This document shows, one piece after another, positions 1 to 12,247 of a DNA stretch of 64,000 nucleotides. The stretch comes from Leptasterias polaris. Its lineage: Eukaryota; Echinodermata; Asteroidea; Forcipulatida; Asteriidae. The stretch lies in contig JAZGTN010000119.1 of the NCBI GenBank assembly GCA_037783415.1, positions 558,001 to 622,000 of the forward strand, in the 5' to 3' direction. Every line of letters begins with the position of its first letter. Position 1 is the stretch's first letter. Below the pieces are notes generated by a model. The model searched no databases. It saw nothing but the letters and a program-made list of their open reading frames with translations, and had not been told where the DNA came from. The translations under genes and the position numbers were made by a program.

Positions 1-2429
1 AGCGGCCAATTTCACTTAATTTGCAAGCAATTTATTCTTTTCCGTGAAGATCTTAAATAAGATAATTGTTTAATACAACAATGCACTCCAGCAGCATTCA
101 ACTTCACAGCAGCTTTTCAATAAATATCTAGTTGCGCCTTGCGTTCTAAAAGGAACGAATTATAAGTTTAATAGATCACAAAGATTATTTATTAGCACGC
201 CTTAACGTGAAATTGAATGGCGGTTCAAACTGAAGGGGTAAAAACACTTTATCACGATTGCATGAAGTGAAATATGCTGCCTTTTGCCGAAAATGCCCGA
301 AAAAAGCTTTTACCATTTTCCTTGATACTTGAAGACAATTATTGTTCACAATAAATGAATGAACTAATTTTTGTGTACAAAACCTTCTTCATTAAACGTC
401 TCGATGGAAAAGGATAACGAGAAATAAACTGTCTACAAAACAACCTCGTAATACCAATCCCGCAATTTTAAATGTTAATCACATCATCTGCTATAGTAGG
501 CTAATTAACGGAGTAGCTTCACCCTCTGAAGACGGTGAAAATAGCGCGTGAACTATAAGAAGGCACACAAATAGTACTTGCAGACAATGGAAAACACTGA
601 CTCAAAAATAGAAAAGCATCATGGGAGATGGGATTTTGAAAACGCTCTTCCTGCTTAGACATAGCCGTAAGTACACAATGGGGTTAGAGCGCCTTTCGCG
701 CATACAAAATAGTCGCTGGTTTTAATTAATTGAAACACTTTATAAGTAATGACAACGAGTGAGACTCCGGTCCGCTAGAGAGATCGGCGCAATTCTCGCT
801 TCTCAAGAAAAACAATTCTATAATTAATGGCATTGGCGAAATGGTGTGACGTGGCGTCACGTAACGTGCGAGGTAACCTTAGGCTATAAGTTGTTTGCAT
901 CACACCCTTTCGGTAGGGTCATTTTCCCTTTTTATTTGAATCCCCTATGTGTCTCGTCTACCCTTTTGGTTGTTTGTATGTTGTCTTGGTAAAGATAAAC
1001 TTATAAAACAAATGTAAGTCTTGAGAAGGCCTCTCTGCCTTTTCAATCAGAACTTTTCGCATTTGTTTGTTGTAGCTTTTGTTGTTGAATCCGTCATCAA
1101 TTTTGTTTTACTTTTATGGGTTTTTTTAAGTTTACGTTTTGGTTCTTCTTGTCGTTTGTTTTTGTTTTGGATTGATTTAGGGAGTGTTGTCGTTTCTTTG
1201 TTTGATCCCTTTTCGTTCGTAAAGGAAATTAGTTGGCCTACTGTGATAAATTCACAAATGATTTGTCGTGTCACAATTTGAAAGTGCAAATCCCAGCCTG
1301 GGTTCCGAATGAGAAAGCAATTAAGTTGTACATGTTACTGTTTGAAGGGCCTTTCCCATAAGGAATTATGTTCTTAGCTCGGTGCCCTTTCCGGCAACTT
1401 GCGACGGTATGACGGTAAGATGTTGAGTGTGGACATTCTTCCCTGCCTTGGGGTCTCCTTCACGGCGTACATCCCTGGAAATTTTCAACCACTGAGCTCC
1501 GCTCCCAGACTTAATTCCCCGTTATTGTTTTAAGAGCGTAGGATCAGCGGCCAATCCTCCGGAATGTTTGGTCTTAGAAAATATTTCCCGCGACTTATCT
1601 CATAGTCCAGCCGTAAAGTAGCAGGCCCGGCGCGACTTTAGATTTTGTATACGATGGGCGCTTTGCCCTGGAATGTAATTAAATGGCAATGCCATTAACA
1701 GCGGGTTCGTTATTGCTACAGTCTCATCTGAGATAGGAAAACCATTAGGCTAGAGGGGGTCCCTGTGGGAGTAAGCTAGAAGAATGAAATAACTTCCGTA
1801 GACTTGGAATTCTGTCACGGAGTCATTTTGAAGTATGAAGGCTCAAAACTATACACGTCTAAATTGATGGTCGCGGTTACATAATGTTTCCGGGGCATGA
1901 ATTGTAAATGCAATGAATTTAAGTAATTTCCATTCCTTCAGTGCGTGTGCTTTATTGTGACGACGATGTTTATCCCTTCGTGGGATAAGTGTTCATGCGT
2001 TTTACACGTATACCTACAGTGGTCATTAAGATTGGCCAGTAAAAATGTAAAGCTCTGCTTTACCGACTTCTCCCCAAGCTCGGTTCCCCTCCGACTGTCG
2101 ACATTTATGGTTTTTAACAATGAGTCTGTAGTCTTTTGTAACACACTGACTTCCTAGTGCTTCAATGGCTTGCTGACACTGGGAACTGTTTTATATAATT
2201 GGCGGAACCGGGGCGAGGGAGGCATCCCCCCTATCTTAGGATCTAATATCCCGTAATATTCTAATCGACAAGTTTCTGGTGAGATGGGTTTCCTTGTTTA
2301 GTTGTTTCTATTGAGTACACTTGATTTGTAATTGGGTTTGAACCAAATTATGCAGTTGTATTAAAGTCAGGGTGTACATTTGATATTTTCTTCACAAGTT
2401 TGTGACCATAAAAGCGTACTCGGTAAATA
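1..2429. other. Unique AT-rich non-coding stretch
   Basis: No convincing gene. Short ORFs here are F/L/S-rich or K-rich translations of T- or A-rich DNA and look like chance. A block at about 1350-1760 is more GC-balanced and complex, with TAATTA-like words and a short ATGGC/GCCAT palindrome, and could be regulatory (see findings). Confidence 0.6.
846..860. promoter_or_regulatory. Perfect GTGACG/CGTCAC inverted repeat
   Basis: GTGACG at 846-851 and CGTCAC at 855-860 form a perfect inverted repeat around TGG. The left part reads TGACGTGG, the form bound by ATF6/XBP1-type bZIP proteins. The sites are seen directly; a regulatory role is inference, because one short match is common by chance. 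Confidence 0.25.
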
Positions 2430-2775
2430 AACGGCCCCTTTGACGTAATGTAGTTTTTGAGAAAGAGGTAATTTTCAACCAAAAACTTGAATCTGAAAAA
2501 GGGGCTTCAGGCATCATGAAACCTTTTCCATGCATGAAAGCACACAATTCTATGCAACGAGGACGTGTTTTGTTTTTGGTTTGTTTGTTTTTTGGGTTTT
2601 TTTTTTTGTGTTTTTTTTTTTTGGGGGGGGGGTCTTTTTCTCTCCTTTTGCTTTCATTGTTAACTTTGTGTTGAAAATTCGATGACTACTGAGCCCAACT
2701 GTTCACAGGTGAGTCTTGCAAGTCTTGTGTGTATCTGAGTATCTTTGGGACCACTTTGGTCTCTCGTACATTGCT
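2430..2775. mobile_element. Degraded relic of the TTAA-flanked MITE superfamily
   Basis: Words such as GAGAAAGAGGT and AGCACACAATTCTATGCA occur here in the same order as in the better-preserved element at 45472-45798. A poly(T)/poly(G) tract has expanded inside it, at about 2585-2632. Ends and target duplication are not recognisable. Confidence 0.45.
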
Positions 2776-5700
2776 TTAACGCGTCACAATAAAACAAACA
2801 AGCGCATTTATATACGGATCCTAATGCTTGATTCGAACGAGACTTGCAAAGTCTATTGAATAAAAAATGCTACTTTGTATATTGATCGGCTAAAAGCAAG
2901 TGAAAATGTTTTATAAAGTGGCTGAGTCTGGTACATAAAGACGGGTCATCAGCCTTGTACGGAAGAGACAAATTTGTTCCAGTATTGTAGTTTTCTATAA
3001 AATAAAATAAAATAGTTAAAAAGGAATCGTTCAAGGTTGGAGAAATTAAATTGTTCTTCATTAGCGCGTGGGTGTTTTTGTGTGTGTGTTTTGGGTTTTG
3101 TTTCTTTACTTATATTTTATCGTAAGTTAGGCCTAGTATTTTCATCTCTTTCTTTCTTTTTAACGTTATTATTTGTCTTTCGCGGGAAAGAGTTCTTGTC
3201 TCCTTTCACGTGAGATTTAGATCGGGCAACGACGAGATTATAAGCTCGTGGCTACAAGATAGGAGAAAAACTTCCATGTCATTCCCCACAGATAGCATCT
3301 TTGCAATGTTATACAAACACAAATATGGTTATATCACTACCTTTAATCATAAAATTGTCCACCTTGATGTTCGAGAACTCCCAAATATAAATTTATTTCC
3401 ACCAGTGTATGGACTTTTTCATTGGATTTCACCACTGCCCCAGTGCACACCTGGCACAGCTGCGTGCAAGCTCGCTCCCTCACACACCGGTCTCTAACAC
3501 CGCGGCTGCCTTGTCGTACCTGTGTACCGCACCGGATAATGGCCTTTCTGCGCGGGGTAAAGTGCGTGAGATTTCAATGACACTCCGTCGGTTGATGACA
3601 ATGCAAACGGGCAGGCATGGTACCCTGACGTAAGCAGTAATGCAGTGAAGTAGCAGTCGGTTTTAACGACATTCACGACATGGTATTCACGACATGTTCT
3701 GATATGGATGGCTTGCTAAAGGTCATGGGAAATTGCCAGTCTAAACGATGTCAGAGATGTCGTCTGGGAAGATAGCATGAAACTATGAGAAGGAAAAGAG
3801 AGGGTGTGGTGGTTAATAAGACGGAACACGGGGTGGGGGTGCACTACTTAAATCATCCGGGTCAGTCTAGACCTGTCCAAGTTTATAAACAAAGTGCGCC
3901 GGTCGGCATGGACGGCCGAATGTTAGCAAAACATTTAATCGTGTTAAAAAAATGCTGTGACCAAAATCAACATTTTCTGTAAAGATTCATGAACTGAAAT
4001 ACCTTCCATGATTGGTTGATTTGCTTCCAACAACTTCAACACTATTTATGAAAATTGTGTGTAACATTGCTACGAACTATGGCTATCTGTTTTTGATTTG
4101 CAGTTATGGCTTTCCATAGTTTTCCAACCTCGGTTGGCAAAAACTCGGGCTGTGACGTTGCAATAAAAAGGTATATTGACCTTGATCCCAGGTCTCGGAG
4201 AGCTTGACCCATCTATGGGTCCAATTGTATGGGTCAGTTAACCCAGCATGCACTGATATTAAACAAAAGCCAAATTGGGTTTTAGCTTGGATTTAGCGTC
4301 AGGAAGACCCCCTTTTCTCGGTCATTTGACACAGATTTATGGCTCAAACTATCCGAGATGAGTCAGGCACCAATCCGAGTCAATTCTGTCCGAGGAGCCA
4401 GCAGGCATCATTCACACTTATTCCGTGTACTGCCTAACCCAACACCATGGTGCATTCTGATTGAATCAACTCTGATAAGTTGACATCACACTAGTCTATT
4501 TGCGTATTAAAAACATGTCACCATGACATACGTTTTGTATACGTTTAATTGCTTTTATGAGTCTCAACCCTGCGTAATGACGCAGGCTTTTGGGCTCATC
4601 GAATAAAAACATCCCGATATTACCATATACATTGTACCCCCAAGCTTCATTTAATATGCATATTTGGGATTAGATGACTTCTGATGGAGGTTGATACAGC
4701 ATTTTGGAAAGGTCACAGTCAAATTACACCGCATTAATACGCCATTAACGGCCCCAGTAATTAATTTATATTCTAATAACAGGAGATCATGTAGCACGTT
4801 GATTGGATGCCTGTTTTGCGTATACAGACAATTACCAATGCTCACTGTGCACGGCCCTTCACTTGTCCCAAACACACTGCCAACCCCTTTAACACTATTA
4901 AAATTAGATATGCATGAATCCTGCAAAACAAAAGTAGCTACAGACGATTCGAATAATAAGGTTTGAATCATGAATGAGTTTAGAATGAGATTGAATTTAA
5001 ATTGGGCATAGGGCAGAGAGGAAATTGGGTAACGTCGTTTAAAGATCTAATTGTGTGTTATAATGTGATGGCGTGCTGATACAATACACGGCCTGCCTGT
5101 GTTTTAAACCCACTTTGTTTATTGTATCACTCGACCCATTTGTTATCCACGAAAGAACTCCAACTAACTAGCAACTAATTAATAATAATAGTAATAAGAA
5201 CAAAATGACAATAATGTTAACCGTTAAACAAGTAAATGAAATGGGCTAGTTCTATTCATTGTGGTAGAACATTCCTTGACTTTAACAATTTCTACACGTC
5301 TATAAGAGGAGCTCTTCGCCACTTTAAGAAGTCAAATAATTTACCCAGAGTCTAAGAGGGCCTGAACCCTATAGTGGTCAGGCTGACCCCGAGACTGGTA
5401 AACAATACATCAAGGTATGTCCGACATCAATCGTTACCTCGTTACAGGCCATGATATTCTATTATGCATTCATACCAGCTTAGCTCGACACAAAATACAA
5501 CAAATACCAGTGATGTTAATAATTAACTTCAACACATTTCAACAAAGGAAATAGATTAAGATATATCTATTTTACGTGAATAGGTACAACTCAAAAATAA
5601 TTACAGGTGTGTTTGTTTGATGGATGAGGTTAAAACAAATATATTCTTCTTAATCAGCCCTCTTGAATACACTCCCTCCCCACCCACCAAAGACCAATTA

Positions 5701-7841
5701 TTCGAACATGTGTTTTCCCAATCACAAATACATCACTTGAGAGGTACCGTTTTCAAGTCGATTTGAGTGAATGCTAGAGCTTCATAGAAGGGGGGTGTTT
5801 ATCCCATAATACTCTTTTAATAATTGTAAATCATAAATTCATCCCGTACCCCAGAGCTATTTTGCGTGATCACAAGAATCCAGCCTGCAATATCCGTGTT
5901 CGGTGAAAACAAAAATATATATTAAAACATAGGTAGCTCCGTGACGTTATCAGCGGGTGCCCCCCTCACGGAGTGGCCCCGGAGCGGATCGGTACGGCGA
6001 TATGAGATGAAAGCACGGCGTGATTGTAACACCTTTGTCTGCAATGAATATTCCGACTGGTAAAAGTGTATTAGCATTTTGTTCTGTGCGTAACAGCAAA
6101 ATACAAAAAAGCGACCGGGGACAAGGTGTTTGTAAAAGTACAAGAGGAGAGATACCGGCCTAACCTTAAAGCGCCTTGGATGGACTCGAGTTCAGTCTGG
6201 GACCTCAATGCTTTCTCTCTCTCTTTCGCTCTCTCTCCCGAGGTCTCCCGGATAGCGGGGTTTGATAATGAAGCGGTGAGACCACGTGATACGTTGTCCC
6301 GGCCCACGGAGCACTTTGTTGGAGAGAGTTTATGAATGATTCACAATAATTGACGTGCTCTGTCGAAATCGTCAATGCTGTGTAACATTTTTTTGTTTTC
6401 TTCTTTTAGTTTTACCTCCACGCAATTTCATGTGTCCAATCTGTTTTAATATTCACTACATGGGGACTGAGCACAAAACAGAAAAGGGTTTTCAAATGTC
6501 TTCGTCGAGGAATTATAAAGACATGGGTGCTCTACTAGGAATGTGTTTTCAAAGTCTATAGCAGGATGTAAGGTAAAGAGACAAAGAAAAGAACAAAATA
6601 TTTAATTTCAGGGATGTTGCAATTAGAATGTGTGATTCATAACATAATTTTAAATTGTATTCGCCTGCTGTGCCTTAACTTGAATTTAAAAAAAAAGGTG
6701 AAAATTACCGGTTGCAATATTTGTTCAACTTTATTTTTATTTTGTTTAAGTGAAAATTACCGGTTGCAATATTTGTTCAACTTACCTCCATGGATGTACC
6801 GTATGCAAAGACAGTAAACGAATTTCAGTTTATAACGATAGTGAACATGTGATTATCAACTTAATTTCAGATTAAGCGTAAATAAGTAATGAACATGAAC
6901 AGCAAGAACATACAAAGAAATGTTCTCACACAATGACGGACGCCTCACACAATCTTTGTTTGTATTGAGTTGAACTACATGAAGTTTTCGCCATAAAAAC
7001 AGGGACCGTACAACCGTTCAGAGTTGTTTAATTGATCAGATTATCTCTTCCTAAAAATAAATACTTTGGTATGACGTAGTTTATGGCTATACAAAATATT
7101 ATAATAACACTGCTGGGAAAGCAAGATGTAGCCATGAAATATGTAAAAAGAATTTTACATTTTACAACCAAGAAATTAATGATTTTAGTTTGTTTGCCAA
7201 AAAAACACATTTTGTTAGAGAGGAGCCTAAAGCAAAGTGTTCACAGCTATAATTAATGACTCGCCAGGAGTGTCAAGTCTGACACACATGGCATGTTATA
7301 AATGTTCACTATTATTATTATTATTATGTTAACATTTTCTACAAGGAAGGCTGGTTTCCCAACATGGCGAACACATACCTTATCTTTATTCGTCTAAAGA
7401 CAGTGAACAAAATACAAGCAGTCTACTGACATCAGTTACGTTTACTTGCCTCAACTTGTATAAGTAATCTCAACAAGTAATCTCAGCAAGAATCTGAGAA
7501 GACAAACACGTGTGTCATCCATGACACACGTTGTCCCATATATTTTTTCCAAATAAGTAAGCGCAATAGACTGTGCACGTCTCGCGTGTGTTCAACCTCC
7601 TGGAACCATAGTCCCATTATTGAGTTTGTTCATAGGAACGATTCCGTCTCTTTGAATATATACTTTAGTTTATAGTAGTTCATGGTTACTTGTATTACAA
7701 ATTGAGAATTTTGCCCAACTGACGCTCATGTTATCATTACATCTATGCATGGCCAAACAAGGCGGGCGTGATTGGCAAATGGGGTTTCGTAAAAGGATAA
7801 GCATTCTCGTCCGAAGTTTCAATTTTAACGAATTATTTGTA
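2776..7841. other. Long non-coding stretch
   Basis: No gene recognised. It includes diffuse GGGTCA/TGACCC-rich degenerate repeat at about 4190-4400 and 5340-5400, a complex block at about 6080-6360, a short direct duplication at 6698-6783 and an ATT microsatellite near 7311-7327. The ORFs at 3210-3497 and 4651-4971 have no family features and are treated as chance. Confidence 0.55.
6698..6783 (+). repeat. 34-bp direct duplication with 18-bp spacer
   Basis: The same 34 bases, starting GTGAAAATTACCGGTTGC, occur at 6698-6731 and 6750-6783 with no mismatch. This looks like a recent local duplication. Confidence 0.9.
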
Positions 7842-7894
7842 CCTAACCCTAACCCTAGCCCTAACTCTAACCCCAACCCTGACCCTAATCCTAG
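7842..7894 (-). repeat. Interstitial telomere-type repeat (TTAGGG family, degenerate)
   Basis: About nine hexamers of the CCTAAC type run in tandem, several with one substitution (for example CCTAGC, CTAACT, CTGACC). This is the complement of TTAGGG, the usual metazoan telomere repeat. It sits immediately left of the truncated 5' end of a SINE, with unique AT-rich DNA to its left, so it is an internal site and not a chromosome end. Confidence 0.85.
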
Positions 7895-7895
7895 T

Positions 7896-8593
7896 TGTGA
7901 AACTTAAGTCATTAAGCAAGACACTTAACCATTGTAGCTTTGTCCTTCGGATGGGACGTTAATCATAAAGTTCCGTGCGTGAAATGCACGTAAAAGAACC
8001 CAGTGCACTTATCGTAAAGGGAAGGGGTTTGCCCCGGTGCTTCTGGTTTAAAGGTGCTGCATACGTTTGGTAATTGGAGCCTACTGATTGTGCTAATCCT
8101 ATATAAATGTAGGTACATACAATAAAACCAACCTGTGAATATTTCACTTCAAAAGTTTTTTTTTTTTTTAATATCACCGAAAAACCGGAGCGAATATTTC
8201 CACGCAGGAAGAATATTCCCCATAGGAATACACAGTCTGAGAAGCGTTTCTGACAGAAACGCTTCTCAGATTCAAATTTTGGGGAATAACAAGTGATATC
8301 TTTTTCCATAACCGTATAGTACTTCGAAAATAAAAGTTTCTCAAAAATCATTATACTACCCAAAGCTGCTGTACTTCTTACCAAGTAAGTTTTTATTGCA
8401 ATTAATTTTCAGAGTCATTACCAAACGTGTACTGTGCCTTTAATTGGTGGCATAATGCGTCACAGCACCTTGTAAACCGTTACATTATGCTATGTTTAGA
8501 GGGAACAGGTCTCTACTACACATATACCTTGCAGTGTAAATAAAGGCTTGAGCGCCATGAATGACGGATTTGAGCGCTATAATTATAAAAAGC
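7896..8593 (+). mobile_element. 5'-truncated tRNA-derived SINE, split by a MITE
   Basis: The two outer parts, about 7896-8047 and 8444-8593, align in order with the body and 3' end of the fuller SINE at 46098-46521. Shared words include CAAGACACTTAACCAT, CCAGTGCACTTATCG, CAGCACCTTGTAAACC and TTGAGCGC. The tRNA-like head is missing. The middle, 8048-8443, is a separate TTAA-flanked MITE that inserted into the SINE body, so the SINE is the older insertion. An open frame across this region on the minus strand (7959-8384) is a by-product of the repeats. Confidence 0.85.
8048..8443. mobile_element. TTAA-flanked MITE (subfamily 1), nested in a SINE
   Basis: The element is bounded by TTAA on both sides and has imperfect terminal inverted repeats of about 27 bp, starting TTAAAGGTGCTGCATACG and, from the other end, TTAAAGGCACAGTACACG, both followed by TTTGGTAAT. 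It carries no ORF of transposase type. A perfect 16-bp-arm hairpin lies inside at 8236-8270. A TTAA target is known for piggyBac and Kolobok transposases; which one moved this family cannot be told here. The same subfamily occurs intact at 56811-57214. Confidence 0.85.
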
Positions 8594-9231
8594 CACACAA
8601 AGCAAATCAAAAAAACGCAATATACTTTTCAGATGAAAACTTCCAGCGATTGATCGTGGACTGCATCCATATATATAATCAGATCATAGATTAGATTATT
8701 CACGCTACAACATTTGATATGAGGTGATGAATAGGGGCCTACCGGCTATTATGTATTCCTTTACTCATCACAAATTGCAATTTTGCAATTTTCTTCTATG
8801 TTCATTTTTACCAAGTCAGCAGATTAACGCTAGAGCGTAGTAATTTCGCATTCATATACCCAGAAATGCTCATGCCCACACAATGCGGTTCCTTTATGTC
8901 GTCAGTCTGTCTGTAAACGACACACAAAGGGGTATGCAGCCAAGCGTTGACGGACACACACTTCATTCGCCCGTACGCAGTTGTTCCGTTTTAACTAGTG
9001 ATCACACAGCCACTTTGTGTACGCAGTGACAGTTAACGTCTTTGCATAGCGCCACACTCTGCCCTGTCTTCCCGCGGACGAAGGATATCGAACTTATCAA
9101 CGGCTAAAATACACCACCCGCGATAGCAGCTCCGTGCTGGGTGATATCGCCTTGGTTTCGGTGAGGGTTTTGGGGAGTTTTATCTCGTGAAGTTTGGAGC
9201 TTAGAGTTTGGGGGAATTCTCGTCAGGCATC
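8594..9231. other. Unique region upstream of the candidate first exon
   Basis: The part from about 8860 to 9230 is richer in GC and CpG than its surroundings, which would suit a promoter or 5' UTR for the exon at 9232. No TATA box is obvious. An in-frame stop (TAG, 9202-9204) precedes the ATG. Confidence 0.4.
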
Positions 9232-9317
9232 ATGTCGAAGATGACACCTCTGTGGCAGTTAAAGGATTCGGTAATGAGGAAGGGTGGTGAGGCTCGGAAT
9301 TACATCTCGATGAACAG
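9232..9317 (+). CDS. Candidate first coding exon, product unknown
   Basis: An ATG at 9232 with A at -3 opens 28 codons reading MSKMTPLWQLKDS at the start and ending with two bases of a split codon. A consensus donor follows, CAG then GTAAGA at 9318. Read-through past the donor would meet TAA at once, so the frame only makes sense if spliced. An in-frame TAG lies 30 bases upstream, which fixes the start at this ATG or at the second ATG (codon 4). The predicted peptide has a mixed, hydrophilic composition unlike the low-complexity ORFs around it. No signal peptide or domain is visible in so short a piece, and I do not recognise the family. The GC- and CpG-richer DNA upstream fits a 5' UTR or promoter. 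The next exon was not found in this window, so the intron may be long. It could also be a chance ORF ending in a chance donor. Confidence 0.4.
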
Positions 9318-10614
9318 GTAAGAGGAACTTTCAACTCAGAGTTAACTAGTTATAAAAACATTTGCAAAATAAAACGCAATAGTAAACAAAAAGGCTTATC
9401 AAAGTTGGTTACTATATTTTTTATAATGGAACGTAAAGCATATATTTTTCTTCTCAAAACTTACATCGGTAATTAAAAAAAAATACGTTTTGGGAGTTTG
9501 CCTACAATATTTGAGTTAAGATAAGTTAAAAAGCTTCCAACCAACTAGGAAATCTCATCATTTTGATGGATTGTTTGTGGAAAAGACTTGATTGTCGTGA
9601 GCAACTTGATAATGCAATTCGGACGTACGACAATAAAGTAAAACCGTTCAATTGTTCAATATAAGAACAAAGAAAGCAAATTAATAAAACAATTCTCGTT
9701 TAAACCGTTCCGCTCAGATCAGCCAACTTCTAATAATATTTTACGTATACCTCGCAATGCTACTCTGACTCCGGTAGTGTTTGATCCCTTTTGTATAATT
9801 TTTATGGACATCTAGACCCTAACAGGTAGATGATGGGTGGGAAGTTAATGTTCAAAGAATTCTGTCACCAACGAAGAGTTAGCCTTAACTTAGCTTTATT
9901 GTTTGTAGTAGCTACGACTATACGGACAATTATCGAAACCGGGTGGTGTTTTATTTTTTATATATTTTTTTTCAAGTCTTGTCGCAGAAGCAGAAGACGA
10001 AATGAACTAAGACTTTTCCTCAAAGTCGAATTTCTTAAATGTGAATTTATATGTGCTTCGATGAGACCGTTTCTTGACAAGTGCTCTAAAGAGCACGCAC
10101 GTGATGTTACAGAATGAATAGATAAGAAGTAAATAGATAATGAACAAAATCAAGAATAACGAATTAAAATGACAAGACGAGTTACGTGTTTTGTTTGTTG
10201 GATTCTACTTTGATAAATTTTTTTAGTGTGTGTGTGCGTTCTCAAAAATGTCATAAATTGACATTTGAAGATTGCTGGAATATTATTGTGGCCACAATAA
10301 TTGCATTGTTGTTACGGGTTTGAGATCGGTCAAGTTCTGTATCACCGTTTACGGTATAGCGCTGACCCAATTAATCGTAGCTGTTCTAATAACTAAAGTC
10401 AAGGTAAACAATCTGCGCATTATTTTTTTGCTAACAATGCTTCTAAGCTCGGGGTAAATTTTTATCCAATTACAAAAGAACCGCTTAGGGAATCGGTAGT
10501 AAAAAAAAGAAGTGACTTATGCGAGCCGTAGTCTGTGAAACGTGGATTGTAAAGATAAAATGTGTCAATGAATAATGTTTTAGTTTTAACATGACTTCAG
10601 TTGTTATTGTTGAA
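9318..10614. other. Non-coding stretch after the candidate donor
   Basis: AT-rich sequence that would be intron if the exon at 9232 is real. The ORF at 9830-10117 has no recognisable domain and is probably chance. No clear repeat. Confidence 0.45.
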
Positions 10615-10968
10615 TTAAAGGCAGTTTATACTTTTGGTAAATGTCAAAGACCAGTATCCTCACTTGGTGTATCCCAACATATACATGAAACAACAAACCT
10701 GTGAAAGTTTAAGCTCAATCGGTCATTGCAATCACCAGAAAAAAAGTGGGGGAAAACCTTAAGTGTTTTCACTGTTTTCAAACATCGAGTTTTCGACTCG
10801 TGAGATCAAAACTAATTGTTTTACTCATTTCTCAAAAACTATAGCATTTAAAGTAAAAATATTTCAAAGGGAGTTTCCCATCATGACCATCTTTATACCA
10901 TGTAAGTTATGTGTGAATCTGTGAACATTTATATTTTTACTCTTACCAATGTTACAAACACCCTTTAA
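10615..10968. mobile_element. TTAA-flanked MITE (subfamily 2)
   Basis: TTAA borders and terminal repeats starting TTAAAGGCAGTTTATAC on the left and, read from the right, TTAAAGGGTGTTTGTAAC, both reaching GGTAA. The internal words CAACAAACCTGTGAAA, AAACATCGAGTTT and GTAAGTTATGTGTGAATCTG are shared with the copy at 36303-36665. No coding capacity. Confidence 0.85.
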
Positions 10969-12247
10969 TGTGAAAATATCGAAATCAGTCGTACTTATGC
11001 CACATAACAAGTTCTTCATGAATATTTTGAATAGGAATACAAAATGATTAAAAACAAGTTCTTTACATAAACAAAAATAAATCCGTTTGAGCTCTCCTGA
11101 TTGTAAGATAATACAACGATACCAATCCTCTCGGGAATAAATACCATATGAAATAAATGTTCACAAAAGTTGAAAACATAATACTTGAAGACCCAACTAA
11201 TCACTGTTTGCCTATATTCATTGCTATAGTCGAAATACACAAATGAACATTCGACTCTTTCGTGTTACTTCCCTGCATGTTCAGTGTGTTTATTAAAAAC
11301 CAAAAATGTTGAAACTAATTTATCCTTCAAAACTAGATTTTTTTATTTTATTTTTATTTTTTTTGGGGGGGACAATTCTTGAATACCTCCAACAGATTTC
11401 AGATAGATTAAAATCTCTGTAGGGATAAATACATTTTATTACCATTCTGTGCTTGCAGGCCACATAATTACAGTGACATATCCAAGTCATGACAATTAAA
11501 ATGAAACTAAGTACAAAACCTGCGTCGTTTCCACGCCTGGGGAATCATACTGACAAGAAAGCTAGATGACCAGCCACCTGCCCCGGATTGGCGCCTCAAT
11601 TTAATTTATTTCATTTATTTTAGAGATTTTACCACTTGTTTCATTCTTGGAATACTAAACAGATAAGCCTAATATTAATGCGCACAGATTGATATTTTTT
11701 ATAGAGGGGGGTACCTTGTGTTCGATTGAGCATTCGTAAAACCCTTCTTTGGTGACGTTATAATCAATACTTCAATTTATTAGTTTCGTTTTATTTAATA
11801 CTTGTACGATCAATAAAATTTAACCTAGCAAAGTTTTAAAAATAATTATGTCAAGTAGGCAATACCAATTTGAATGGTAGGCCATGCAATGGAGATCTTA
11901 AGTCAACGGGATCATGTGTTATGCCCGATTTGATACATGTGATACAAACGGCATTTTGCTAAAAATGACCTTTAATGGATTATGCGTATAGTTATAATGT
12001 TAAAATTGTGCCTTGGTGAGCTTCGTTGTTTGTTATTTTGCGATCGCAAAGTATTATCTAAATCTGGAATGTTGTGAAGAATGTTGGAAAGGGGTGTATC
12101 AGAGCTTGGTTTTTGTTAAAAAGGTGTCTCAATGCATTATTGTCATTCTTTTGACAGTGAGGCTCAAAAGGACTGTGGTTCAATCCAGAAAAATGCATTG
12201 ATTGCTGGTCTTTCCAATAAAAGGAATGCAATTTATTTGCAGTGATA
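10969..12247. other. AT-rich non-coding stretch
   Basis: No gene, RNA or bounded element recognised. It holds T-rich and short G-rich runs near 11338-11372. Confidence 0.55.

Noticed and set aside
7842..7894. Chromosome end
   Set aside because: Only about nine degenerate hexamers with unique sequence on the left and a SINE on the right.
7959..8384. 141-codon minus-strand ORF
   Set aside because: It spans the MITE-in-SINE junction; no domain, and the frame depends on repeat sequence.
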